A stretch of 64,000 nucleotides of DNA, from assembly GCF_007855645.1 (NCBI RefSeq), contig NZ_CP042265.1:124001-188000 (forward strand). The letters run 5' to 3'. Below the pieces are notes generated by a model. That model was not told where the DNA came from and did no database searches. It was given only the letters and a program-made list of their open reading frames with translations. This document shows, piece after piece, positions 51,975 to 60,804 of the stretch; the stretch's first letter is position 1, and the number at the start of each line of letters is the position of its first letter. Origin of the DNA: Qingshengfaniella alkalisoli. Lineage in GTDB: Bacteria; Pseudomonadota; Alphaproteobacteria; Rhodobacterales; Rhodobacteraceae. Made by a program: the position numbers and the translations under genes.

Positions 51975-52988
51975 ATGACACTCGGATCTCAAATCGCCTG
52001 GGACGATACAGTCCTGCCCTTCCAGCTTGACCGGTCGGATATCCGTGGCCGCGTGGCGCGGCTCGACGGGGTGCTCGACCGTGTGTTGGAACAACATGAT
52101 TACCCGCCCGCCATCGAAGCGCTTGTTGCGGAAATGGCCTTGCTGACCGCGCTGATTGGCCAGACCATCAAGCTGCGCTGGAAGCTGTCGCTTCAGGTGC
52201 GTGGCGATGGTCCTGCACGCCTGATCGCCACCGATTACTACGGCCCGACCGAAGAAGGCGAACCCGCCCGCGTGCGCGCCTATGCCAGTTATGACGAAGA
52301 TCGCCTCGATCCCGCTGGCGATGGGTTCGCACAGATCGGCAAAGGCTACTTCGCGATCCTGATCGATCAGGGGCAGGGAACCACGCCTTATCAGGGCATT
52401 ACGCCAATTGCAGGCGGGTCACTGCGCGCATGTGCCGAAACCTATTTCGCGCAGTCCGAACAGCTACCCACCCGTTTTTCGCTGTCGTTCGGGGCCTCCA
52501 AGTTGCTGGGTCAGCCGCAAGGTTGGCGTGCTGGCGGCGTGATGCTGCAGCACATGCCCAAGGCTTCGCCCTTCGCGGCTGGGGAAGGGGGTTCCGGTGA
52601 GGGCGACTTGTTGGATGCCGTCGATATCCTCGATGACGACGAAGAGGAAAACTGGGGCCGTGCCAACCACCTGCTGGATACAGTCGAAGATCTCGAACTG
52701 ATCGGCCCTTCTGTGCAACCGACCGAGCTTCTGGTGCGTCTGTTTCATGAAGAACAGCCGCGCGTCTTCGATCCGCAGCCTGTGCATTTCGGCTGTACCT
52801 GCAGCGAGGACAAGGTCCGCCAAAGCCTGTCGATCTATTCGGCCAGGGACATCGCGCATATGACCACCGAGGAAGGCACCGTCACCGCCGATTGCCAGTT
52901 CTGCGGCGCGCATTACGTGCTGGACCCGACCACCTTGGGGTTCGAGGCTACGGACAGGCCCGACGCTGCGGATGGCAATGACGGCTGA
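51975..52988 (+). CDS. hslO: redox-regulated chaperone Hsp33
   Basis: A 337-residue cytoplasmic holdase. The C-terminal zinc/redox switch has the form CxC and CxxC: C274 and C276 in GCTCSEDKV, C307 and C310 in DCQFCGAHY. Under oxidative stress these cysteines lose zinc, form disulphides and activate the chaperone. The N-terminal domain has IEALVAEMALLTALIGQTIK and AGGVMLQHMP, both family marks. An acidic linker (DILDDDEEENWG) is found in alphaproteobacterial members. Start ATG at 51975 with AAGGAA upstream. Confidence 0.95.
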   Translation: MTLGSQIAWDDTVLPFQLDRSDIRGRVARLDGVLDRVLEQHDYPPAIEALVAEMALLTALIGQTIKLRWKLSLQVRGDGPARLIATDYYGPTEEGEPARVRAYASYDEDRLDPAGDGFAQIGKGYFAILIDQGQGTTPYQGITPIAGGSLRACAETYFAQSEQLPTRFSLSFGASKLLGQPQGWRAGGVMLQHMPKASPFAAGEGGSGEGDLLDAVDILDDDEEENWGRANHLLDTVEDLELIGPSVQPTELLVRLFHEEQPRVFDPQPVHFGCTCSEDKVRQSLSIYSARDIAHMTTEEGTVTADCQFCGAHYVLDPTTLGFEATDRPDAADGNDG

Positions 52989-53577
52989 TGTTTGCCAGGC
53001 CTTAGAACGCGCGCTCGCCCTTCAGGGCGGGCCGTCCTCCGATTTCGATCTGAACCCGGATGTGCAACTACACGAAGGCCGCAAATTGCGACCTGCCTCG
53101 GTCCTGATCGCGCTGGAAGAAAGCCCTAGCGGGTTCGACGTACTTCTGACCAAGCGCACGTCGCATTTGAAGCATCATCCGGGACAGATTTCCTTTCCGG
53201 GTGGCAAGCTCGAACCGGATGACGCGACACCTGAAATCTGCGCCTTGCGCGAAGCCGAAGAAGAAATCGGTCTGCCACGCGACGCCGTGCGCGTCATGGG
53301 TCGGTTGCCCGATCATGAAACAGTCACCGGTTTTCAGGTAACGCCTGTTGTCGGGCGCATCACGACCGCCTTCGCACCCGTGCCAGAACTCGGTGAAGTG
53401 GCAGAAATTTTTCGCGTGCCCTTCAGCTTTCTTGTAGACCCGTCCAATTTTCGCGTGGAAGCGCGGCGATGGCGCGGTCAGCGGCGGCAATACTTCGTTG
53501 TGCCTTGGGGACCATACTACATATGGGGCGCAACGGCGCGGATGCTCCATTCGCTGGCGGAAAGGTATCACCCATGA
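52972..53577 (+). CDS. Nudix hydrolase, NudL/CoA-pyrophosphatase type
   Basis: A 201-residue protein with the CoA-type marks: LLTKRTSHLKHHPGQISFPG (NuCoA-like LLTxRSxxLxxHxGQxxFPGG), then the Nudix box GGKLEPDDATPEICALREAE and EEIG. It would split CoA or other nucleotide diphosphates. Start is ATG at 52972 or 52978, overlapping the end of hslO by 17 or 11 bases. The stop overlaps the cca start (ATGA). This hslO-nudL-cca order is usual in Rhodobacterales to my recollection. Confidence 0.9.
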   Translation: MAMTADVCQALERALALQGGPSSDFDLNPDVQLHEGRKLRPASVLIALEESPSGFDVLLTKRTSHLKHHPGQISFPGGKLEPDDATPEICALREAEEEIGLPRDAVRVMGRLPDHETVTGFQVTPVVGRITTAFAPVPELGEVAEIFRVPFSFLVDPSNFRVEARRWRGQRRQYFVVPWGPYYIWGATARMLHSLAERYHP

Positions 53578-54740
53578 TCCGCATCTCTGCAGATTGGCTG
53601 ACGGCTCCGGCGTCTCGCGCGGTATGTGCGGCGCTGAACGATGCGGGTCATGAGGCGCTTTTCGTGGGCGGCTGCGTGCGAAACGCACTGCTGGGGGTGC
53701 CGGTGTCGGATCTGGACATTGCCACGGATGCTCGTCCTCAACAAACCATCGCGGCGCTAGACGCGGCGGGCCTGAAGGCTATTCCGACCGGTTTGGATCA
53801 CGGCACGGTTACAGCCGTGGTGGACGGCAAGCCGTTTGAAATCACAACCTTTCGCAAAGACGTCGACACCGATGGCCGCCATGCCCGTGTCGCGTTCTCT
53901 CACAACCTGGCAGACGATGCCCAACGGCGCGACTTCACCATGAACGCGCTTTATGCGCGGCCCGACGGCGAGGTTCTGGACCCTGTTGGCGGGCTGGATG
54001 ATCTTCAGGCGCGGCGACTGCGTTTTATTGGATCACCCGACGCGCGGATCGCGGAGGATTATCTCCGCATCCTGCGCTTTTTCCGCTTCCATGCATTCTA
54101 TGCCGATCCTGCACTTGGCATGGACGCTGACGCGCTTGCCGCCTGTGCTGCCGGTTTGGACGGGCTGGATCGTGTGTCAGCCGAACGCATCGGGCAGGAA
54201 ATGCGCAAATTGTTGACCGCGCGGGAGCCTTCGCAATCGGTGGCGGCGATGGAACAAACAGGCGTTCTGCTTCGCATCCTGCCAGGGGCGGCGGCCAAGG
54301 CGCTGCCGGTTCTGGTCCATCTGGAACAACAAGTCCACGCATCCCCAGATGCCATGCGCCGATTGGCATCCTTGGGCGGCGAGGGCGCGGCGGAAAAGTT
54401 GCGGCTGAGCAAGGCGGAACAGAAATCGCTCGCCCTGCTTCGTAACGGCGTCGCCGCACCCGATTCCGCCGTTGTTCTGGCCTATCGCCACGGGACGAAG
54501 GTGGCTCTCGACATTATGCTGCTGCGCGGGGCGTTGATGGAAATGCCTTTGCCCGATGACGTCGCGGCCCGGATCGATCATGGTGCTTCGGCCAAATTCC
54601 CTGTTGCGGCGGCGGACCTGATGCCCGATTACACGGGCGCAGCGCTCGGCGCACGTCTGAAGGACTTGGAATCCAGATGGATCGCGTCAGATTTCAGCCT
54701 GTCACGGGCGGACCTGCTCGGAGATCATGATGACGATTGA
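53574..54740 (+). CDS. cca: CCA tRNA nucleotidyltransferase
   Basis: A 388-residue class II nucleotidyltransferase. The active site has ALFVGGCVRNALLG with VSDLDIATDA (metal-binding D-x-D), then HGTVTAVVDGKPFEITTFRK, the RRDFTMNALY block and EDYLRILRFFRFHAFYAD, followed by DRVSAERIGQEMRKLL (head and neck domains). It adds or repairs the 3' CCA end of tRNAs. It may be a poly(A) polymerase relative, but the short length and RRDFT wording favour CCA addition. Starts on the preceding Nudix gene stop. Confidence 0.92.
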   Translation: MIRISADWLTAPASRAVCAALNDAGHEALFVGGCVRNALLGVPVSDLDIATDARPQQTIAALDAAGLKAIPTGLDHGTVTAVVDGKPFEITTFRKDVDTDGRHARVAFSHNLADDAQRRDFTMNALYARPDGEVLDPVGGLDDLQARRLRFIGSPDARIAEDYLRILRFFRFHAFYADPALGMDADALAACAAGLDGLDRVSAERIGQEMRKLLTAREPSQSVAAMEQTGVLLRILPGAAAKALPVLVHLEQQVHASPDAMRRLASLGGEGAAEKLRLSKAEQKSLALLRNGVAAPDSAVVLAYRHGTKVALDIMLLRGALMEMPLPDDVAARIDHGASAKFPVAAADLMPDYTGAALGARLKDLESRWIASDFSLSRADLLGDHDDD

Positions 54741-55326
54741 CACCCTTTTCGCGCTGATGGCGCTTCTGTTCACAGCCGCGTTCACACCGGGGCCGAACAA
54801 CGCGCTTCTGGCCAATAGCGGTGCCACCTTCGGCCTGGGCCGCACGGTGCCGCATATTCTTGGTGTGGCGCTTGGCTTTTCCCTGATGCTGTTTATCGTC
54901 GGCTTCATGCTGGGCGGGTTGTTTCAGGCGTCGGTTCTGCTTCAGAACCTGCTGAAATGGGGTGGCATCCTTGTCCTGCTTTGGCTGGCTTGGAAAATCG
55001 CGAGCGCTGGCGGACTGACCGGCAAATCGGGACGCCCGCGCCCCTTCACATTCGTCGAGGCCGCCGCATTTCAATGGATCAACCCCAAGGCATGGGTCAT
55101 GGCCATTGCCGTGACCACCCAGTTTGTTCTAGTTGATGCGCCCTTGCAGTCCGCCGTCATTGTGGCGGCGGTCAGCGTCGCAGCCGGATTGACCAGCGCA
55201 TCGTCCTGGGCAGTGCTTGGACAGTACCTGACCCGCTGGCTGAACACGCCTGAACGTCTGCGCGCCTTCAACATCTTGATGGGGGCATTGATCGCGGGCT
55301 GTGTCCTGTTCTTGCTCAAAGCCTGA
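54727..55326 (+). CDS. LysE/RhtB-family amino-acid exporter
   Basis: A 199-residue inner-membrane protein with six hydrophobic helices. The helix-1 signature FTPGPNNALLANSGATFG is the LysE/RhtB motif, LKWGGILVLLWLAWKIASAG follows in helix 3, and FVEAAAFQWINPKAWVMAIA is the conserved F-Q-W-x-NPKAW block. It exports an amino acid or related metabolite. Start at 54727 (a second ATG follows at once) overlaps the cca end by 14 bases. Confidence 0.9.
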   Translation: MMTIDTLFALMALLFTAAFTPGPNNALLANSGATFGLGRTVPHILGVALGFSLMLFIVGFMLGGLFQASVLLQNLLKWGGILVLLWLAWKIASAGGLTGKSGRPRPFTFVEAAAFQWINPKAWVMAIAVTTQFVLVDAPLQSAVIVAAVSVAAGLTSASSWAVLGQYLTRWLNTPERLRAFNILMGALIAGCVLFLLKA

Positions 55327-55432
55327 TGGCGGTGTAATTCGGTCCTGAACTACTGAACCGCGTGGTTTACCTTCCGCGATTGCAGCGGTAGCGTTTACGC
55401 GTGTCCTGTAGAAAACCTTCGGAGACGACAGG

Positions 55433-57286
55433 ATGAGCCAACTGACCCGCCTTTCAGGCCTGATTGATGCCTTCCGGCCCGCCGATGGCCCGCCGCCGCG
55501 CAGCCTTGCCAAATTTTGCTTATGGGCGGTGAAAGGGGCGACGCCAGTCCTGTTGATGGCGGGTCTGGTCTCGGCCTGTGCCGGTGCGCTGGAGGTCTTC
55601 ACAGCCGTTGTTCTCGGCCGCGTCGTGGATACTGCCGTGGAAGCCGACGCCCGGACCTTCTTTACGGATCACTGGACTCTTTTGTTGGGATGTCTGTTGT
55701 TCTTCATCGTGTTGCGACCGTTGGTTCTGGGTTTGTCGGCAGCGGCACAGGGTATTGCCGTTTCCCCGAATCTGCAACCTTTGGTCCTGTCGCGGTTGCA
55801 CCGCTGGACGATGGGTCATGCGGTGACGTTCTTCGATAATGATTTCGCCGGCCGCATTGCCCAGAAGCAAATGCAAACAGCGCGCGCCATCACCGATGTA
55901 ACCACGGAAATCATCAACGTGGTGGCATTTGCGTTGGCCTCGCTGGTTGGGTCCGCGCTGCTGCTGACTTCGATCGACTGGCGCATCGGGCTGGTGCTGG
56001 TTTTATGGATCGTCGCTTATTTCGGTTTGATCCGCTGGTTCATGCCGCGCGTTCGTCATGTATCCAAGAACCGTGCTTCGGCGCGTGCCATGGTCACCGG
56101 GCAGGTGGTCGATACGATCACCAACATCAAGACCGTCAAGCTGTTCGCCCATGCTGACCATGAAGACAAGGTTGCGCTGGATGCCATGAGTGCCTTCCGC
56201 GAAAAGGCCATCCAGTTCGGCGGTATCTCCACCATGTTCCGCTTCACGCTGATGACTTTGGCCGGGGTTTTACCCGCCGTGTTGATCGGAGGAACGCTCG
56301 TCCTGTGGAGCCAAGGGGCTGCAACGCCGGGCGACATCGCCGCTGCCGGGGCCGTGTCGCTTCGTCTGGCGCAGATGACAGGCTGGGTCAGCTTCACCCT
56401 GATGGGGCTTTACGCGAACATCGGCGAGGTCGAAGACGGCATGCGCACCCTGACGCCTCCGCAAACCATTACAGATGCCCCCGATGCAGTCGATCTAGGG
56501 GAGGTCGCGGATATCCGCTTCGATCACGTCAGCTTTGCCTATGGCCGCAAGACGGGTGGGGTGGAAGACATCGACCTTCATATAGCCCGTGGAGAAAAGC
56601 TGGGCATCGTTGGCGCGTCGGGCGCAGGTAAATCGACCTTGGTGGCGCTTCTGCTGCGGCTTTACGACCCGGAAAAGGGGCAGGTGACCGTGTCCGAGCA
56701 GGATCTGCGCGGGCTGACACAGGAAAGCCTGCGTCGCAGCGTCGGCATGGTCACGCAGGAAACCGCGATGTTCAATCGCTCGACCCGTGAAAACATCCTG
56801 TATGGTCGTCCGGATGCGACCGAGGAGGAGATGATCGAAGCCGCTGAGCGCGCCGAAGCCCATGATTTCATCCTGCAACTCGAAGATCACAAGGGTCGCA
56901 AGGGCTATGACGCACATCTGGGGGAACGCGGAGTGCGCCTGTCAGGCGGTCAACGTCAACGCATCGCACTGGCCCGCGCCATCCTGAAGAACGCGCCGAT
57001 TCTTGTGTTGGACGAAGCGACCTCGGCGCTGGATTCCGAGGTCGAAGCGTCCATCCAGGAAGCGTTGGAGCGTGTGATGGAGGGCAAGACCGTCCTTGCC
57101 ATCGCACACCGCCTGTCCACGCTGGCGCAAATGGATAGGATCATTGTGCTCGATGACGGGCGGGTGGTCGAAGAAGGCACGCATCAGCAACTGTTGGAGC
57201 AGCGCGGGCTCTATGCCCGTTACTGGCAGCGCCAGTCGGGTGGCTTCATCTGCGCAGATGACGAATCTGCAGAAGCCGCCGAATAA
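55433..57286 (+). CDS. ABC exporter, fused permease-ATPase
   Basis: A 617-residue half-transporter of the MsbA/ATM type. Residues 30-340 hold six helices of the ABC exporter membrane domain, with the coupling regions TFFDNDFAGRIAQKQMQTAR and VDTITNIKTVKLFAHADHED. The ATPase domain has Walker A GASGAGKST, TQETAMFNRSTRENILYGRP as Q-loop, signature LSGGQRQRIALARAI, Walker B ILVLDEATSALDSE and IAHRLSTLAQMD. It works as a homodimer, probably exporting lipid or peptide-like compounds. Its ATG follows a GGAG-type site. The next gene starts four bases after its stop. Confidence 0.92.
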   Translation: MSQLTRLSGLIDAFRPADGPPPRSLAKFCLWAVKGATPVLLMAGLVSACAGALEVFTAVVLGRVVDTAVEADARTFFTDHWTLLLGCLLFFIVLRPLVLGLSAAAQGIAVSPNLQPLVLSRLHRWTMGHAVTFFDNDFAGRIAQKQMQTARAITDVTTEIINVVAFALASLVGSALLLTSIDWRIGLVLVLWIVAYFGLIRWFMPRVRHVSKNRASARAMVTGQVVDTITNIKTVKLFAHADHEDKVALDAMSAFREKAIQFGGISTMFRFTLMTLAGVLPAVLIGGTLVLWSQGAATPGDIAAAGAVSLRLAQMTGWVSFTLMGLYANIGEVEDGMRTLTPPQTITDAPDAVDLGEVADIRFDHVSFAYGRKTGGVEDIDLHIARGEKLGIVGASGAGKSTLVALLLRLYDPEKGQVTVSEQDLRGLTQESLRRSVGMVTQETAMFNRSTRENILYGRPDATEEEMIEAAERAEAHDFILQLEDHKGRKGYDAHLGERGVRLSGGQRQRIALARAILKNAPILVLDEATSALDSEVEASIQEALERVMEGKTVLAIAHRLSTLAQMDRIIVLDDGRVVEEGTHQQLLEQRGLYARYWQRQSGGFICADDESAEAAE

Positions 57287-57290
57287 TCAG

Positions 57291-58508
57291 ATGGTTATGG
57301 TCACGATCAACCGTCTGGGCCATCTTGGGGATGGTATCGCCGAAGGTCCCGTCTATGCCGCGCGAACCCTTCCCGGGGAGATCGTCACCGGTGATCTGGA
57401 CGGCGACCGCATTGCCGCCCCGAAGATCGTCGAACCTTCCCCGGTGCGCGTCTCGCCGTCCTGTCGGCACTACAAATCCTGTGGCGGCTGCGCGTTGCAA
57501 CATGCCTCGGATGCCTTTGTCGCGGATTGGAAAATCGATGTCGTGCGGCAGGCCCTGCTGGCCCAGGGGTTGGATGCCCCGATCCGTGGCATTTCGACAT
57601 CGCCCGCACGCTCCCGTCGCCGTGCTGCCTTTTCAGGCCGCCGCACCAAAAAGGGCGCACTGGTCGGGTTTCACGGGCGCGGTTCCGGCACATTGACCGA
57701 GATCCCCGATTGCGACGTGGTGTCTGATGGCCTCAAAGCCGCGCTGCCGGCCCTCGAGGACATCACGCGCGTCGCAGGGTCCCGCAAGGGCGAAATTACG
57801 TTCACGGTCACGCAAACACTCACCGGCCTCGATCTGCGTGTGGATGGTGCCAAGCCGCTCGATCAGGAACTCAGCATGGCGTTACCGGCCATTGTCGAAA
57901 AACACGCCCTTGCGCGGCTGAGCTGGGGCGATGAGCCTTTCCTGACCCGCGAACCGCCGATCGTCACGATGGGGGCCGCCCGCGTGCCGTTGCCCGCCGG
58001 GGCGTTCCTTCAAGCTACCGAACATGGCGAGCAGGCCTTGTTGTCGGCTGTGCGTGACGCGGTTGGTGATGCGCCGCGGATTGCCGATCTCTTCGCGGGT
58101 TGCGGGACCTTTACGCTGCCCCTGGCCGAGCATGCCGAATTGCACGCCGTCGAAAGCGAGCCCATGATGCTTGCGGCGCTAGATCAGGGCTGGCGGCACG
58201 CACAGGGACTGAAACCCGTCACTACCGAGACACGCGACCTGTTTCGCCGGCCGCTGATGGCGGACGAGTTATGCCGCTTCGATGCGGCTGTGATCGACCC
58301 GCCACGCGCGGGGGCCGAGGCGCAGATGCAAGAACTGGCAAGCGCCGCTATCCCGCGTATCGCTGCCGTATCCTGCAACCCTGTGACCTTCGCACGGGAT
58401 GCAGCGGTCTTGTGTGCGGCAGGCTACGAACTGGGCTGGATACAGATCGTGGATCAGTTCCGCTGGTCTACTCATGTCGAACTGGCCGCGTCTTTTGTGT
58501 TGCCGTAA
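57291..58508 (+). CDS. 23S rRNA (uracil-5-)-methyltransferase, RlmD type
   Basis: A 405-residue RNA m5U methyltransferase. An N-terminal TRAM domain (INRLGHLGDGIAEGPVYAAR) is followed by Fe-S ligands C58, C64 and C67 in CRHYKSCGGC and C141 in EIPDCDVV. The methyltransferase part has IADLFAGCGTFTLPLAEHAE for SAM, VIDPPRAGAEAQ and catalytic C362 in AVSCNPVTFARD. Which uridine is modified (747 or 1939 of 23S rRNA, E. coli numbering) is not decided by sequence alone. ATG at 57291 fits the TRAM start; upstream codons overlap the ABC gene. Confidence 0.9.
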   Translation: MVMVTINRLGHLGDGIAEGPVYAARTLPGEIVTGDLDGDRIAAPKIVEPSPVRVSPSCRHYKSCGGCALQHASDAFVADWKIDVVRQALLAQGLDAPIRGISTSPARSRRRAAFSGRRTKKGALVGFHGRGSGTLTEIPDCDVVSDGLKAALPALEDITRVAGSRKGEITFTVTQTLTGLDLRVDGAKPLDQELSMALPAIVEKHALARLSWGDEPFLTREPPIVTMGAARVPLPAGAFLQATEHGEQALLSAVRDAVGDAPRIADLFAGCGTFTLPLAEHAELHAVESEPMMLAALDQGWRHAQGLKPVTTETRDLFRRPLMADELCRFDAAVIDPPRAGAEAQMQELASAAIPRIAAVSCNPVTFARDAAVLCAAGYELGWIQIVDQFRWSTHVELAASFVLP

Positions 58509-58609
58509 AGTTAAGGTCCTTGGCTTAGATATCCTTCAATCTTCCGAATCTGCGATTTCTTGGGTAATCTCGGTCTTGCGTAACAATAAAATCATTATCG
58601 GGCAGGCTC

Positions 58610-59107
58610 ATGCGACTCATTCCAATCGTGCTTCTGGTCATCGCTGCGATCGGGCTATCCGGCTGTGGCAAACCATCCAAGTTCAAATCCTATAACGGTC
58701 CGGAGGTAACGCAGCTCTACCTCTCCAAGTCGGAACGTATGCTCTACCTTCTGCATAATACCGAAGTGCTGAAGGCCTATAAGGTCGGGTTGGGGTTCCA
58801 GCCTGCCGGTCACAAGGCACGTTCCGGCGATGGGCGCACGCCGGAAGGACTCTACTACATCGATCGCCGCAATCCCAACAGCCGCTTCCATCTGTCGATC
58901 GGCATCTCGTACCCCAACGCATATGACATGCAGGTGGCGCGCGATAATGGATGGGATCCGGGGGGCGACATCTTTATCCATGGGGATGCACAACGCCGCC
59001 CGCAGCTTGACGACTGGACTGCGGGCTGTATCGCCGTAAGTAATGAAGAAATCGAAGACATTTACGCGATGGTGCGTGACGGAACGCCGATCTACATCTC
59101 GCCCTGA
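58610..59107 (+). CDS. lipoprotein L,D-transpeptidase-family protein
   Basis: A 165-residue YkuD-fold protein with a lipobox LSGC (C19), so it is anchored in a membrane facing the periplasm. The catalytic block is DIFIHGDAQRRPQLDDWTAG with CIAVSNEEI right after, giving the H-x14-17-[ST]-x-G-C pattern with T in place of S. In the family such enzymes link peptidoglycan stems or attach lipoproteins; small members with this sequence may act otherwise. It overlaps the end of the convergent CAP-domain gene by 16 bases. Confidence 0.9.
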   Translation: MRLIPIVLLVIAAIGLSGCGKPSKFKSYNGPEVTQLYLSKSERMLYLLHNTEVLKAYKVGLGFQPAGHKARSGDGRTPEGLYYIDRRNPNSRFHLSIGISYPNAYDMQVARDNGWDPGGDIFIHGDAQRRPQLDDWTAGCIAVSNEEIEDIYAMVRDGTPIYISP

Positions 59108-59637
59108 CTGGCGAGGGTTGTTCCGGTGTAGCCGTCGCGACCCATCGTGATGGCCCACCAGATCAAGCCATCGTTATCCTGATGCCATGCGAAACCCATT
59201 TCCGTGGCTTCAGGATTGACCAACTCTGGCCCCCAGTCACCATTCTGGATCCATTCCTGCAGAGTTTCGAGTTCGGTCTCGTAGCTCTGGGAGTAAACTT
59301 CCCCGATCAACTCGCCGGTGTAACCTGCCCGCTGCACCCGGTCATACGGCGTCGATCCGTCTGCACCAAACGGCCAGGCACGATGTTGGCGCGACATGTC
59401 GTTGGCATGTATTTGCGCGGCAGCGTTCAGCGCAGGGTTGATGGCCACCGGCGCGGCACCGCGATTGGCGCGCATGAAATTCACGGCTTCCAGTGAACGT
59501 GCGCGGATTTCTTCCGCATCTTCTGAATCGATGTGGTAAATGCCATCTGCGGCACGCGTCGGAATCTGGCTTCCGGCGGGCGCGCAAGCGGACAGGATGG
59601 CGGCGGACAAGACCATCAGCGAGGTCGTACGGAGCAT
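59092..59637 (-). CDS. CAP/SCP-domain lipoprotein
   Basis: A 181-residue lipoprotein with lipobox LSAC (near residue 18). The CAP (cysteine-rich secretory, SCP/PR1) domain starts SLEAVNFMRANRGAAPVAIN, then ALNAAAQIHANDMSRQHRA with the conserved histidine, GADGSTPYDRVQRAGYTGEL and IGEVYSQSYETE, and ends ATEMGFAWHQDNDGLIWWAI. Such proteins are periplasmic; lipid or peptide binding has been proposed, but no enzyme activity is established. The ATG at 59637 has AAAGG 7 nt upstream; a GTG six bases before it is an alternative. Convergent with the lipoprotein L,D-transpeptidase gene. Confidence 0.9.
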   Translation of the reverse strand: MLRTTSLMVLSAAILSACAPAGSQIPTRAADGIYHIDSEDAEEIRARSLEAVNFMRANRGAAPVAINPALNAAAQIHANDMSRQHRAWPFGADGSTPYDRVQRAGYTGELIGEVYSQSYETELETLQEWIQNGDWGPELVNPEATEMGFAWHQDNDGLIWWAITMGRDGYTGTTLASQGEM

Positions 59638-59802
59638 GAGCACACCTTTTGAAAACTTCTCATACCGCTTTATCCCGTTGAAAGGCGCGGTTCAAACGCT
59701 ATAGCGCCGATCCATGTTCTCATAACGCGCGTTTGAATTGCGGTCTGCGGCCCATAAACGTAAAATTAGTTCAGGCATGAATTCCAAGGGCAGAGGATTC
59801 CC

Positions 59803-60390
59803 ATGAAACGATTTGACGGTGCCGGACTGACCCGGCGCGGCTTTATGGTGGGCACGGCAATGGCTGCGACCGGTGTGACGGCTGCTCCAGCCATCGCGCA
59901 GACGCTTCCCGAGGCATCAGGTGGCGTACAACGTAATATTTCGGGTTTTCGCGCGCAGAAATGGCAGCCCTATTTCTCCAACCTGAACAATGGAGCAATT
60001 CTGGTAGATACCCAGACACGCGCGCTGCATTACTGGTCAGAAGATCAGTCGATTTTCCGCGTTTATCCGACCAGTGTTCCGTTGAGCGAGGAGTTGACCC
60101 GTCTTGGTCGGACCGAAGTGACGCAAAAGGTCGTTGGCCCGACGTGGCGTCCGACGCCCTCCATGAAGGAACGTAACCCGGAATGGCCCGACGTGGTCGG
60201 CCCCGGCCCGGACAACCCGCTCGGCACCCATGCGCTCTATCTGTCGTGGCAGTACTACCGCATCCACGGAACCCATGATACGCGCAAGATCGGGCGGCCA
60301 TCGTCCAATGGCTGTGTCGGGCTTTTCAATGAAGACATTCAGGAGCTGTTCGGCTACGCCAAGGTCGGAACGCAAGTGTTGCTAATCTGA
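59803..60390 (+). CDS. Tat-exported L,D-transpeptidase
   Basis: A 195-residue YkuD-domain enzyme. The N-terminus has a twin-arginine signal (LTRRGFMVGTAMAATGVTAA, cleavage AIA-Q near residue 32). The catalytic part is YYRIHGTHDTRKIGRPSSNG followed by CVGLFNEDI, the HxxxxxxxxxxxxxSxGC motif with S-N-G-C. It forms 3-3 cross-links in peptidoglycan or anchors proteins to it. Related enzymes are often present in many copies in Rhodobacterales; here two lie within 1.8 kb. Confidence 0.93.
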   Translation: MKRFDGAGLTRRGFMVGTAMAATGVTAAPAIAQTLPEASGGVQRNISGFRAQKWQPYFSNLNNGAILVDTQTRALHYWSEDQSIFRVYPTSVPLSEELTRLGRTEVTQKVVGPTWRPTPSMKERNPEWPDVVGPGPDNPLGTHALYLSWQYYRIHGTHDTRKIGRPSSNGCVGLFNEDIQELFGYAKVGTQVLLI

Positions 60391-60535
60391 CGCGCCGTTA
60401 CATAACATTAACGCGAAGCTTTTGAGCTTGTTGCCTTTTAGGGAATCGCGCGGCAATACGATTACCGAGGTAACGTCTTCCGCCGCCCGGTTTCCTCAAA
60501 GTTACTTCGCTGGGTGGCACCTACTGGAGGTCAAA

Positions 60536-60724
60536 ATGAAGAAACTTGTTCTCGCCGCTGCGTTCTCCGCTGTTGCTTCTTCTGCTTTTGCGGGCGGTTA
60601 TGTTGAGCCGATGCCGGAGCCGGTAATCGAGCCCGTCGTTGTCGAAGAAGACACCGGCAGCTCCACCGGCGGATGGATCGTTCCGGTTTTGCTTCTGGCA
60701 CTGGTTGGCGTTGCAGTCAGCTAA
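60536..60724 (+). CDS. 62-residue exported or membrane protein upstream of hemH
   Basis: A small protein with a signal-like N-terminus (MKKLVLAAAFSAVASSAFAG), a proline/glutamate/valine-rich middle (EPMPEPVIEPVVVEEDTG) and a C-terminal hydrophobic helix (WIVPVLLLALVGVAVS). GGAGG five bases before the ATG makes the start certain. A strong terminator follows. To my knowledge, such short proteins next to ferrochelatase recur in Rhodobacterales; their role is not known. It could be a type I membrane peptide with the acidic part in the periplasm. Confidence 0.85.
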   Translation: MKKLVLAAAFSAVASSAFAGGYVEPMPEPVIEPVVVEEDTGSSTGGWIVPVLLLALVGVAVS

Positions 60725-60746
60725 TTGCCTGGAGCAATCCAGATAT

Positions 60747-60776
60747 AAAAGGCGGTGCTCAAGGCGCCGCCTTTTT
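60747..60776 (+). terminator. Rho-independent terminator
   Basis: AAAAGGCGGTGC pairs with GCGCCGCCTTTT (12 bp with one G-U, 5-nt loop), followed by TTTTTC on the + strand and preceded by AAAA for the minus strand. It ends the small membrane protein transcript and may stop hemH transcription from the other side as well. Confidence 0.9.
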
Positions 60777-60804
60777 CATTTGTGTCGCAAGTGTTTGAAT
60801 CAAC

